The notes beneath the pieces were generated by a model. That model was not told the DNA's origin. It ran no database searches and worked only from the letters and a program-made list of their open reading frames with translations. Shown in pieces: positions 35,903 through 46,609 of a stretch of DNA of 64,000 nucleotides. The position numbers and the translations under genes were made by a program. Source of the stretch: Tetrastigma voinierianum (taxonomy: Eukaryota; Streptophyta; Magnoliopsida; Vitales; Vitaceae); assembly GCA_016808115.1 (NCBI GenBank), contig JAEQBH010005300.1, forward strand, positions 248,001 through 312,000, written 5' to 3'. Within the stretch, counting starts at the first letter, position 1. Each line of letters starts with the position of its first letter.

Positions 35903-37695
35903 ATGGCTCAATACCAAATCGAAACAATGGTTCTGAACGCCAAACTGAAGAAAATAGCTTTGAATGACAAACTGAAGAAAACGACTGTAAACGCTAAACT
36001 AGAGAAAATGGCTATGAACACCAAACTGAAAAAAAAGGCTCTTAACCCCAAACTGAAGAAAAAGGCTTTGAACCCTAAATTGAAGAAAAACGACTCTAAA
36101 CGCCAAACTGAAGAAGACGACTCTGAACGTCAAACTGAAGAAAATGGTTTTGAACTCCAAACTGAAGAAAACGACTCTAAGCACCAAATTGAAGGAAACG
36201 ACTCTAAACGCAAAACTGAAGGAAATGGCTCTAAACCCCAAACTAAACAAAACGTGTATGAACGCCAAACTGAAGAAAATGGATTTGAGCTCAAAGCTAG
36301 AGAAAACGGCTCTGAGCTCCAAACTGAAAAAGATGGCTCTGAATACCAAACTGAAAAAGACAGCTCTGAACACAAAACTGAAGAAAAAGGCTCTGAACGC
36401 CAAACTAAAGAAAACGGCTCTGAGTGCCAAATTGGAGAAAACGGCTCTAAATGCCAACCTGAAGAAGACGGCTCTGAACGCTAAACTGAAGAAGACAACT
36501 TTGAACGTCAAATTAAAGAAAACGACTCTAAACGCCAAACTTAAGGAAACGGTTCTGAACGCCAAACTGAAGAAAACGACTTTGAACGCTAAACTGAAAA
36601 AAAAATGGCTCTAAACACCAAACTGAAGGAAACGGCTTTGAACGCCAAACTGAAGGAAACGACTCTGAACGCAAAACTGGAGAAAACGACTTTAAACGCT
36701 AAACTGAAGAAAATGAATATGAATTCAAAACTAAAGAAAACAGCTATGAACTCTAAATTGGAGAAGGCGACTCTTAACACAAAATTGAAGAAAACGACTT
36801 TGAACTCCAAACTGAAGAAAACGGCTCTGAACGCTAAACTAAAGAAGATGACTCTAAACGCCAAATTAAAGGAAACGGCTCTAAACGCAAAATTGAAGGA
36901 AACGACTTTGAACGTCAAACTAAAGGAAATGACTTTGAACGTCAAACTGAAAGAAACTACTTTGAACACCAAACTGAAGGAAGCAACTCTGAACGCTAAA
37001 CTGAAGGAAACGACTCTGAACGCCAAATTGAAGGAAACAACTCTAAACGCCAAATTGAAGGAAACGACTCTAAACGCCAAATTAAAGAAAACACCAACGC
37101 CAACTAAAGAAATGGCTCAATGCCAACCGAGAAAACGGCTGGAACGCCAACCTAAGAAAACTACCAACGCCAAACTAAAAATGATTTCAACACTAACCAA
37201 AAGATGGCTTTGAACGCCAAACTGAAGAAGACGACTCTGAACACCAAACTGAAGAAAATGGCTTTGAACGCCAAACTCAAGAAAATGGCTTTGAACGCTA
37301 AACTGAAGGAAACGACTTTGAACGCCAAACTGAAGAAAACGGCTCGGAACGCCAAACTAAAGAAAAGGGCTTTGAACGTCAAACTGAAGAAAAAGGCTAT
37401 GATCGCCAAACTGAAGGAAACGACTCTAAACGCCAAATTGAAGAAAACGGCTCTGAACGCCAAACTAAACAAAACGATCAACGCCAAATCGCAGAATACC
37501 CATCTAACTAAATCAAGAAAACTAATCCGAATGCCAAATTGAAGAAAACAACTTTGAATGTCAAATTGAAGAAAACGACTCTAAATGCCAAACTGAAGAA
37601 AACGACTCTGAACGCCAAACTGAAGAAGATGACTTTGAACGCCAAACTGAAGAAAATGACTTTAAACGCCAAACTGAAGGAAACAACTCTGAAAA
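35903..37695. repeat. 27-bp minisatellite, about 65 units
   Basis: Head-to-tail array of a 27-nt unit with core CCAAACTGAAGAAAACGACT. Units differ by point changes and a few indels (for example near 36092, 36600 and 37080-37200). Because 27 is a multiple of 3, frames stay open over many units. Plus frames read N-A-K-L-K-K-T-T-L and R-Q-T-E-E-N-D-S-E; minus frames read F-S-L-A-F-R-V-V-F and two others. These open frames (up to about 200 codons) follow from the repeat and are not evidence of genes. Confidence 0.92.
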
Positions 37696-37708
37696 ACATC
37701 TGCTAACT

Positions 37709-38670
37709 TGATTACTACCCAAATAGTGTTGATTCATACTCTTAACACTCCTGGTTTCAGCACTTTTTGCATAAGAATCAACCAAATCGACTCAGCTTGG
37801 TAATGCTAAGAACCTAACAATGATCTCCGACCAATTTTATAAAGAGTTTTTGTAGTTTTCTACTGTGCTTTTTATATTAAAGATGTGGATGCAAACAGCA
37901 TGAAGAACCAATTGTAAACCTAGTCATAGAACCTAAGGTGTAGCGTAAAACGTGAACAATTTCCTCAGTGGTTGCGAAATTTCACAACCCCTGTGAAATC
38001 TCCTGCCCATTTTCTTCTTTTGACTTTTTGACCTCCTTTTTGTGTTTTCTTCCCAAACTATCCTTGTAATAGTTTACTGCTTTTGTCTTTTAATTAAAAC
38101 AGCTATGGTATATAACAATTCTTGCATTCATGTCGCAAATCTCGCAATGCGAAATCCTCAAGCTTCCTTTCTTGACTTTTTGACCTCCTTTTTGTGTTTT
38201 CTTCCCAAATTATCCTCGTAATAGTTTAACGCTTTTGTCTTTTGGTAATTTGCATTGTTTTGGGTGGTATATAATGCCTAAACAACACTTTGTAAAGCAT
38301 TGAACTTTTCATTATTGAAGTTTTGGGGAAGCTTGTCGAACAAGCCTCCTTTTTTTTTTCATTTTCTTTCATTTTCTCACTAGCCAAACACCCTCTGAGG
38401 ATGACAACTTAGAGGATGAGTGGCTAAACCCCCTCCTTCCTTGAAGTAAAGGGCATGGGGTAAAGGAACCTGAGGCAAATAAAGGGTTCTCATGTTTTCA
38501 ACGCAGGTATTCATTGACATTTATGTGTTTTCCTTAATCCTAGGTTGCATCCTTCTGAGTCACCTTGAATGGTTAGTACTTGGTAAGCCAGGCTCATCGA
38601 TGCTTATCGATGATCCAAAGGATGTTCTTTAGTTATCATCTAATAGCTATCGAAGGCTAAGAGTCATGAG
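37709..38670 (+). repeat. Left arm of large imperfect inverted repeat
   Basis: Matches the reverse complement of 42000-43066 in order: ttactacccaaatagtgtt, gcactttttg, gctttttata, a 'gcgaaatttc' patch, gaggatgagt, gttttcaacg(c)aggtatt, ggttagtacttggtaag and tagttatcatctaatagct. Identity looks about 65-75% in blocks. It starts just after the minisatellite. Confidence 0.72.
38021..38247 (+). repeat. Two direct copies of a 75-bp segment
   Basis: tgactttttgacctcctttt... occurs at 38021 and 38173, 152 bp apart, running through gcttttgtctttt with only a few differences. Lies within the left inverted-repeat arm. Confidence 0.85.
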
Positions 38671-39523
38671 ATATGTAGGGCTACCCTAAAGTCCGCTCGA
38701 CCCATTACCGATCCGCATCGAGAATCTCGAGATCGCCTGGCCGGCCATTAATCAAATCCATTTCATTAATGCACCATTTTCATTCTCAAATTCGAGAAGC
38801 TTGCTTTCAATTGGGCAACCCATAAACATTTACAAATTCAACGTAATTCATTTACAAACATGATTTACTCAAAATTACATTTACGCCGCGAGTAACATAA
38901 CATCCAAAATCGTATTCGCATGTATAAAAATAATTTCAGTCAACTCTTTTCTTTGCAAAACAATATCATGTTCAAAAAAATGGTGAGGATGCATGTGACG
39001 GAAAGCATACCCGTGAACTTTCGTGATGACTCGAACTCCTAATTTCGCCCCGCTTTGCAATCATTGTCTATTACTTCCTGGCACTCACGCATTGATAAAT
39101 ACCACGCTAAGCATTTTCATGCTTAAGGGTTCTAAGGCGCTCTTTTCCATTTAAATTCAATACGAATCATGCATTTATCAAAATAATGCCTTTATCTGTG
39201 TAATGTAAAAGATACTTATACAAATGCACCTTTCAAATCATTTTTCGCTTTTCGGTTTGCAATTTCACATATGACTATAGAGTCAACATTAACGACAGAT
39301 TCAGTTGGTGAATCCTGTCCTGTTTGTCATTTAGTAACAATGTGATTTCACATTTTACAAATACGGTTGCCTTCATGACGAATTCAATTGGTGAATACCG
39401 TCATGTTTGTTATTCAATAATGCATTTCAAATCAATTTACTTTCATGCAGTAAATTCACTTATAGTTCAAATACACTCACACATGCAAATATTTGACAAA
39501 TATTTCGAATATTAATAATTCAA

Positions 39524-39565
<42 letters not shown>

Positions 39566-41997
39566 CACAAATAGAACTTGAAATGGGAATTGAGTCATAA
39601 TGAACAAAACAGACAGAGAACAGAGAATGGAACAAACCAATTTATCGATCCCTTGTCTCGTTCGATACTAGTCTTAGGTTAGGTTGTCGTCTTCACTCAC
39701 ACCTAGTCAAATACAAATTCTCCACTCTTAGTGGTTAAACAAATAATCCTGAAGCGGAGAGGTACGGTATGTTTTTCACTTAGTTTCATTCTTATTTTAA
39801 CCCCCATTAGTAATTTATTAGGGTCCTTAAACAATCGGTGTACAAATACAAGACTTAAAAGTGCATAGCATGCAAAAACAGTATTGTAGAAACACTCCAG
39901 ACGGCACTCACTTAATTTTCAAAGAACTACCGCCAATGGGTAACGGCATTTGTACTTGGATGGTAATGGCACTGACTGTATTCTTCAAGATAGTGGGTAC
40001 CAGATTCACTCTTCGTACCTAGCATTCACTTATAAGTTTTGCCCAGAAAATGACAATTTTTGCCATTCTCTTCCATTTTTCTTCAATCAAACTTCCTCCA
40101 ATTCATCCCACTTTGAGTGGTAATCGCAGAAAGCCTGTGTTCCAATGAAATAGGGGACCCCAAGGTTGTTTGACAATTGGGACTGCTTTGCATAACGTCG
40201 AGAATAACCATGTCTGGCTGCCCCTTTTAGATCTTAAGAAATCAATTCCCGAAGTAAGCTATCATGCACACACACACGTGATCTCCGGGGTATGCTTTGG
40301 CTCCGGAATCACCATGCAAGAGTTCTACGAACCTTAGAAAGTTAAACACCTAAGTGATGGGGCACCTTAGAAAAAGAGGATCGCCTTTGAGCCCTAATAT
40401 ATATACTGAAATAATAATAATAATAATAATAAGTGGATCATCTAATCTAATCTCTGCATAAATCGAGGGGCTTTTCGTAGCCTAATGCTCGAACTAACTC
40501 GGTCGAGCCATTGATTTCACTCGCCCGCTACATGACAAGAGGATGGACGATCCCCATACCTAAGACTCAAGGTTTAGCTGAGTAGTTCGGGGGTAGTTCT
40601 AAGGAACCGAATGCCCTAAGTGGCCCTTAACCAACCGGTGGGAGTCACCAATGGATCTCGCCACAGTGGACCCTCACCCAAAAACCTCGGTACTAGTACT
40701 CTTCCCAAGCTCGTCTTAGAGTTAATCCCCTTGGGAGTAGTCAAGTGAATAAACTGCGCGTTTCTATTCCTTATGTGTGGAGCTATTCCAAATAAAGGAG
40801 TTAGATTCAATGGGGGTACCGCAGCCTAACCATACATCGAGATCACACTCAACCGCACTTAGACTCCTCGGGAAAATCTATCAGCACTAAAAATGAGGTC
40901 GACCTCAGCTTCGTCAACCAAGACTAACCTAATGCATATTTCAAAGCCAACAACCAAGGTAGTCCCCGGGTTCTTTCGGAATCCGCTCTTGTCGACCTCC
41001 TTTTCATCGGGTATCATGTGTACTAGACCAGATCGTCGCGTTATTGCGCTTTATCCCATGACCCTAGTTAGAGTATGTCTTACTGAGGACAAGCAATAAG
41101 CTAAGTTCGGGGGTGGTCAGACGAGGAATCATGCATACATTACAATGCAATTTCACGTGTTTTTATAGCTCAACTCGCATGATTCATATCTATTCATTGA
41201 TATCGCGCTTAATCCCCATACTATAATGTTTCATAAAACATAGCGAGATTGGAATAAAAAAGGAAGCTAACAATGGAAGGAAGGGACCAAAGCAGTAGAA
41301 CGAAAGTAGAAGCAAAGATATCGTCTCGTGTACGCAGCTAGCCGAGGAGATCCTCATCAAGTACAGAAGGCCGCAACAAGGGGGCTCACACCGCAAACAA
41401 CTTGAAGGCAGATATGGTCGCCTCGGGTACGCCACAACGAAGCCCCCTTTACTGCGGCATAGCGAGGTCTCCCATTCCAAAACGAGCTCAAAATTCGACT
41501 TTCTGCCATCGATGGGCAAGGAGTTCCTGAGATATAAAAAGGCGACGTATTTTGATTCGTGTATGAGGGCGTCCTAATCAACAAAATTTATAAACTCATT
41601 ACTCTCCTACTGCCGAGCATGGCTAATGCAATATAGTGGCTCTAGGGTCGGAATACGCGACGGGTTCGCATAAATGATCCAGTAGCTGAAGTTCAAATCG
41701 TGAATTCAATTTTGATTTTGTGTTTGATAAAACAGCTGGGGTTTAATGTTTGAAACTGAAAATAAAATAAAATAAATGTAAAAGAAGTCTCCTCAAGTGT
41801 CGCTATCGATTTGGGTTCTAAAGGTCACTGAGGGGTTCTCGGGTCCATTTTCCTCTACATCAGAGGATGACCTATAGCCATTTCCCGAACCGGATCTTCA
41901 TGTGGCTATAAAAACTGAACCCTAAATAAATATCTTTGAAAAATTGGTATTTGCTTCCTATTGATGGTCTCGGATAGTTAATAACATCACTTTGACT
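38671..41997. other. Spacer between inverted-repeat arms, no gene
   Basis: Contains a (TA)n run (39528-39563), an (AAT)n run (about 40411-40432) and moderately GC-rich text at 40440-41100. No reverse transcriptase, integrase, transposase or RNA-gene motif was found in any frame. Probably non-coding retrotransposon DNA. Confidence 0.5.
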
Positions 41998-42290
41998 CGC
42001 TTTCCAACAGCTAATAAATGATAACTAATCAATATCACTGTAACTAACAATAAACATACAATGAACCCTAAAAGCTTACCAAGTACTGACCATTTAAGGT
42101 CAGTCGAAGGGATTAAACCTAAAATTTGGAGAAAATAAGAACATCCTTAAATCGCCTTTCAATAACCCATAGATGATAACTAACGAATGTCAATGAATCT
42201 AGCAATAAGCATCCAATGAACCCAAAAGCTTATCAAATATCGATCATTCAAAGCAACCTGAAGGGATTAAAGTTGATGTTTGAATGAAAC
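41998..42290 (+). repeat. 155-bp tandem duplication in the right arm
   Basis: Two diverged units (41998-42139 and 42153-42290) share agatgataactaa-type, aacaataa(g/a)cat, caatgaacccta and gaagggattaaa words in the same order. Confidence 0.7.
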
Positions 42291-43066
42291 CATAAATGGT
42301 AGAAAATACCTCCGTTAAAACATGGAAAACCCTTAGTTTGCTCTTATATCCCCTACCCAAGAATTCCTTCTTCTTCAGAGAAGAGGTTCTTAACTCACTC
42401 ATCCTCCGAGTCACATCCCTGGGAGGGTGCTCAATTAGGTGAGAAAGTGAGAGAAAGTGAGGGAAATTGAGAGGAAATGAGAAAGAGCGGGAAGAGCTGA
42501 AAGCTTCCTACCAAAAACTTTATTAATGAGCAACCGGGTCTCTTACAAAGGTCTTGCCCAGTGGCTTTATAGCCAAACCCCTTTACAAAATACCAAAAAC
42601 CAAAACAAATACTATTACTGTGGGGGACAAATTGGGGAAGAAAACTAAAAGGAACAAAAGTCAAAAGGAGCAGAAAGGAATAATAGTGGTGTGGGCAAGG
42701 TACTCACAGCTGCACCCTCGCAGTTGTTGCGAAAAATTTGCAACCTGCGAAAATTTGCAAGTTGCGAAATTTTCTCAGCCCTGCTCCTTTTCTTTTGCTC
42801 CTTTTCTTTTGCTTTTTGCTTCACTTTTCTTATGGTTTTTGATTTGCAGCTATAAGTTGAACTTGGATTCTCCATGGTTGAGTAGAATCCCTATCTATGG
42901 TATAAAAAGCCTGCAAAAACAACAAAACTTGCCACAAATTTTGATTAGTAGCTTTGCTAGGTCCTTAACATGCCAATTGGGTTAATTAGGGCGATTACTA
43001 CACAAAAAGTGCTCAAAACTTGTATTAATAAGGGTGAAAAATAACACTATTTGGGTAGTAATAAGA
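42000..43066 (-). repeat. Right arm of large imperfect inverted repeat
   Basis: Reverse-complement partner of 37709-38670. Spacer between arms is about 3.3 kb. On this strand the same landmarks read in reverse order, ending with actatttgggtagtaataag at about 43047-43066. Confidence 0.72.
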
Positions 43067-45384
43067 TTTCGAGGCAAAAGGGAGGGAGGAGATTGGAGAC
43101 AGACTGAAGGGAAGCAGAGACGGATAGAGGGAGATTGGTGAGGACGGAGTCCGGGAGATCGCGAAGACGACTTGTTTTGTATTTCTTCCTCTAATTCGTG
43201 TGATGTTAGAAATCTTTCAGTTTGTAATGAAAATCACTATGAACTAACTTTTCTCTCTCGGGTTTTGTCAACCCTAACTCGCACCATTATAGATTAATAC
43301 TTTAATCGTGGTTTTATTTAATATCGATATGAATTTCTATGGTTGTTTTACTCGAATTTAATCACATGCCATTATTCGCCAATTATGGTACGCAATGCTA
43401 GAGTCCGACACGAGAGAAGATGACTCAGAGGACACGGGTAGAGTAACGTCGCCAATCGTGGAACAGATATCCCACATTCTAAGTGTAGCACAAGTGCTTT
43501 CACATTCATGCATCTCTGGTAGTCGAGGGGTCAAGGTGATGCACACCTCTACTAGCGAGCTGGGTGCTTATATTCGAGAGAATGACCTGCAGCAACGATC
43601 AACCCGCTAACATAAACTCTATGAATATTAAATATGCACCATCTAGGTGAAATCCATTAGGTGGTAGCTTAAGACAAAACCCTGTGTTTTCTCATCATTA
43701 TCTTAAACCGAAACTTTAATATTAAGTTTCTTTTTAATTTAGCTTGCTAATCTATTCATAATTCGCCACAAGATCGATCCAACATTGTCTAGGTCACTAA
43801 ATCAGTACTTAGCACGCTTCTCTTCGTGGGAACGACATTTGACCTGGGCCATCACTGGCTAATCGCGTGGAACTCCGATGCGCATACTGGGCCACCTAGT
43901 CCGCATTTTCACCAACTTTACACGCTCACTATCACTCACAAAGCGCTCTATTCGACCTTGCAACTCTTTCATATGTCTTGCTTGTTCCTCTTGCTTTCTC
44001 TCCATGTCTTGACGCCAATGGATGGATTGGTCTTCTGGTGATTGGTTCATCGGAATGCTTGTCATTGCGCATGCCTCGGGTGAATTAAACATATAATGGG
44101 GATCAATGTTTCACGCGACGGCTACTGACGTTTGTCAAGCCAAGTCTCAGAGCCCATAAGTGAGACTTTTATGTTCAAGCCCCACGCACCCGCGAATTTG
44201 CTGTTACCTCGATCATCCCCACCCGTGATCAACGACGAATGCAAACCCGCCGCAAAAGCGGGCGATCCCGAGACGGTGGGCTAGTCAGCTTCTTCGACGA
44301 TTGTCAACAAAAATATGGAGAGTGAAGCAAGAAAACAGCTTCACAATGATCAGATACCTCCCTCACGGATCTTCTCGATTTATACACCAAGCCCGAATCT
44401 CTATCTCAAGGTGAATCTCTTATTTTTAGGATAACATGTTTTCCTTTCAAAACTAATTATTCCTTATCGATTATCCTTCCCTTGCCTAGGATTATCCGAT
44501 GGCAAGAAATCTCAAGCAGCTGAAAATCTACATAATATTACTTTACTTTTTTATTTTTCGCTCTAGGTGCATATTTGTAACAAACTTCCTATACGGCGAG
44601 ACCTCCATGGTATAATGGCTAGTTGGACAGACTTGAAATCCTGGGATTCGACCGCCTTCGCCAAAGTTCCTTTGAAAGAGCTAATCTTTCTTTCCTAAGA
44701 GGCTTTTGCACTCTCCCATTCGAAGGCCCCGCCTAGTTTTGCTGAGGCGACTGAATCAGCCAAGCCATAACACAGGCCAAATGGGCCCCGGCCTGTAGCG
44801 AATCTTAAAGATCATGATACTCACAAATATTAAATAAAATGTGTGTTGATTTTTTTTTTTTTTTTTTTGTGGCAAAAAAACTGTAAGCATTATTCAAATT
44901 TAAAAATATTAAAATGTTAACAAAACTCATAAAGCAAACAAGAATGTCAGTATAGAGTTAGTTTGTAAGTGTAATTGACATAAACATGTCAAATGAAATT
45001 ATTAATTATTAAAATATGATTTGTGACATTTTAAATAAAAATTCAAATAATTTATAAAATTTATATCAAGTATTTTATTCGGTGTAATTTTAAAACTTAT
45101 TTATAAAAATTCAAATTTTATTCATATGTTTAATCCATTCATTAATATGATTTATTCTCAAATGTTAAAACTTAATTGAATTATGTAACTCTTTTTATAC
45201 ATTAGATACTTAAAAGTAAAATGCAAGTATCCTTACACTTTGTATACTTAAAATATTATAAACATATGTATCTTACAATGACCTACATACATTTATAACA
45301 AAATCTCCTTGGATAAATAGCCTTTCATCGCACCTGCAAATCATGTGATAAAGCACTACAGTAACATCCGGAATTTGTGTTTGT
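43067..45384. other. Repeat-derived DNA, no gene
   Basis: Mixed TE-like sequence: GA-rich leader-like text at 43080-43180, a passage ending 'tcttcgtgggaacgac' (43821-43836) that resembles retrotransposon leaders, a poly-T at about 44849-44868, and AT-rich DNA to 45300. No protein family recognised. Confidence 0.45.
44599..44672 (+). other. tRNA-like (Ser-type) fragment, possible SINE head
   Basis: GGTATAATGGCTAGTTGG resembles an A box, then GGACAGACTTGAAATC resembles the anticodon arm of tRNA-Ser(UGA), and GATTCGACC resembles a B box. The spacing from anticodon to B box is too short and the acceptor stem does not pair, so it is not a working tRNA gene. Confidence 0.3.
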
Positions 45385-46609
45385 GGCAACTACAATGAAT
45401 GAGGCGGCATGGCTCTCTCATCCGGACTTGCAGAATCAGAAAATATTCAACTCCTTGTGAGCCGACTTCCACAATGGAACAAAGAGTGTTTTGGTAATAT
45501 TTTCAATAGAAAAAAAGAGACTTTGGGCTAGATTAGCAGGCCTCAATTCTCAAGGGAACAACCGCCTAATCAAACTTGAAAAAAAATCTCCAACGAGATC
45601 TTGACCTCAAAGATCCCGGGAGGAATGTGTTCCAAATCTGGGGATAGAAACACAGAGTTATACCATGCTTCTATGTTGACAAGAAAAAGCAAAATCCGGA
45701 TTGGAACTCTTAAAAATAATGATGGCGAATGGATCACTGACTCGCCCTCCCTTGAAAATATGGTACTGATTTAAAAAAAAAAATTATTTCAGGAGGAAGG
45801 ACCGAACAACCAGTGTGCACTGATCCCCAATGGCTTCCCCCACCATTTCAGAGGAGCAGACTCAACTCCTACGAAAACCTTTTTCTAAAGATGAAGTAAA
45901 GAAAGCCCTCTTTGACATGGCTCCCTTTAAGGCTCCAGGAATAGATGGCATCCATGCCGGCTTCTACCAGAGGTCCAGAACACATGGGGGACTGTAGGGG
46001 AATCCCTTTGCAGGTTCGTCCCTGATTTCCTTGAAACCAGCATCCTCCCTGCAAGGTCCAATGACAATTTGATAGCTCTCATCCCTAAAACAGAGCACCC
46101 ATAACAACGCGTCGACCTCAGACCGATTAGTCTATGCAATGTTTGCTACAAGGTGATAACTAAGACCCTAACCAATAGATTGAAGGAGATCATGGGGAGT
46201 CTAATTGCACCAAAACAGAGCAGTTTTGTCTTGGGCAGACAGATTGTGGACAATATTATCATATACCAGGAAGTTCTGCACTCCATGCGAAAGAAAAAAT
46301 CAGGGAAGGGGTACATGCTCATCAAGGTTGATTTTACAAGGCCTACGATCGACTCTCATAGAGCTTTACACGGGACACGCTAGAAAAGGTGGGACTCCCA
46401 TATACCTAGGTTCGCAACATAATGATTGTGTAGAAACCTCCCGAATGGCAATTAATTGGAATGGGAAGAAACTTGACTGGTTTAAGCCCTCCTGGGGCAT
46501 CTGACAGGGAGATGCAATTTCTCCCTACTTATTTGTTCTTTGTGTGGAAAGACTAGGCCATATCATCCACCTGGAAGTTGAATCAAGTACATGGAAACCT
46601 ATCAAGCTG
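45385..46609 (+). pseudogene. LINE ORF2 remnant, 5' part
   Basis: Non-LTR retrotransposon (plant L1 type). Readable pieces: NRKKRLWARLAGL near 45510-45545; the RT segment LTNRLKEIMGSLIAPKQSSF and RQIVDNIIIYQEVLHSM (46170-46290); KVDFTRPTID at about 46324-46353, a damaged form of the KVDFxKAYD motif; and QGDAISPYLFVLCVERL (46504-46554). Frames change repeatedly. No endonuclease domain was seen, so it is 5'-truncated. It breaks off at 46609 where a solo-LTR-like unit is inserted. Confidence 0.83.

Noticed and set aside
35903..37542. Long open frames (up to about 200 codons) on both strands of the 27-bp array
   Set aside because: They follow from a stop-poor repeat unit whose length is a multiple of 3. 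No start context, splice signals, domain or codon bias supports a gene.
35903..37695. CRISPR-like array
   Set aside because: Units are head-to-tail without unique spacers, and the genome is a plant nuclear one.
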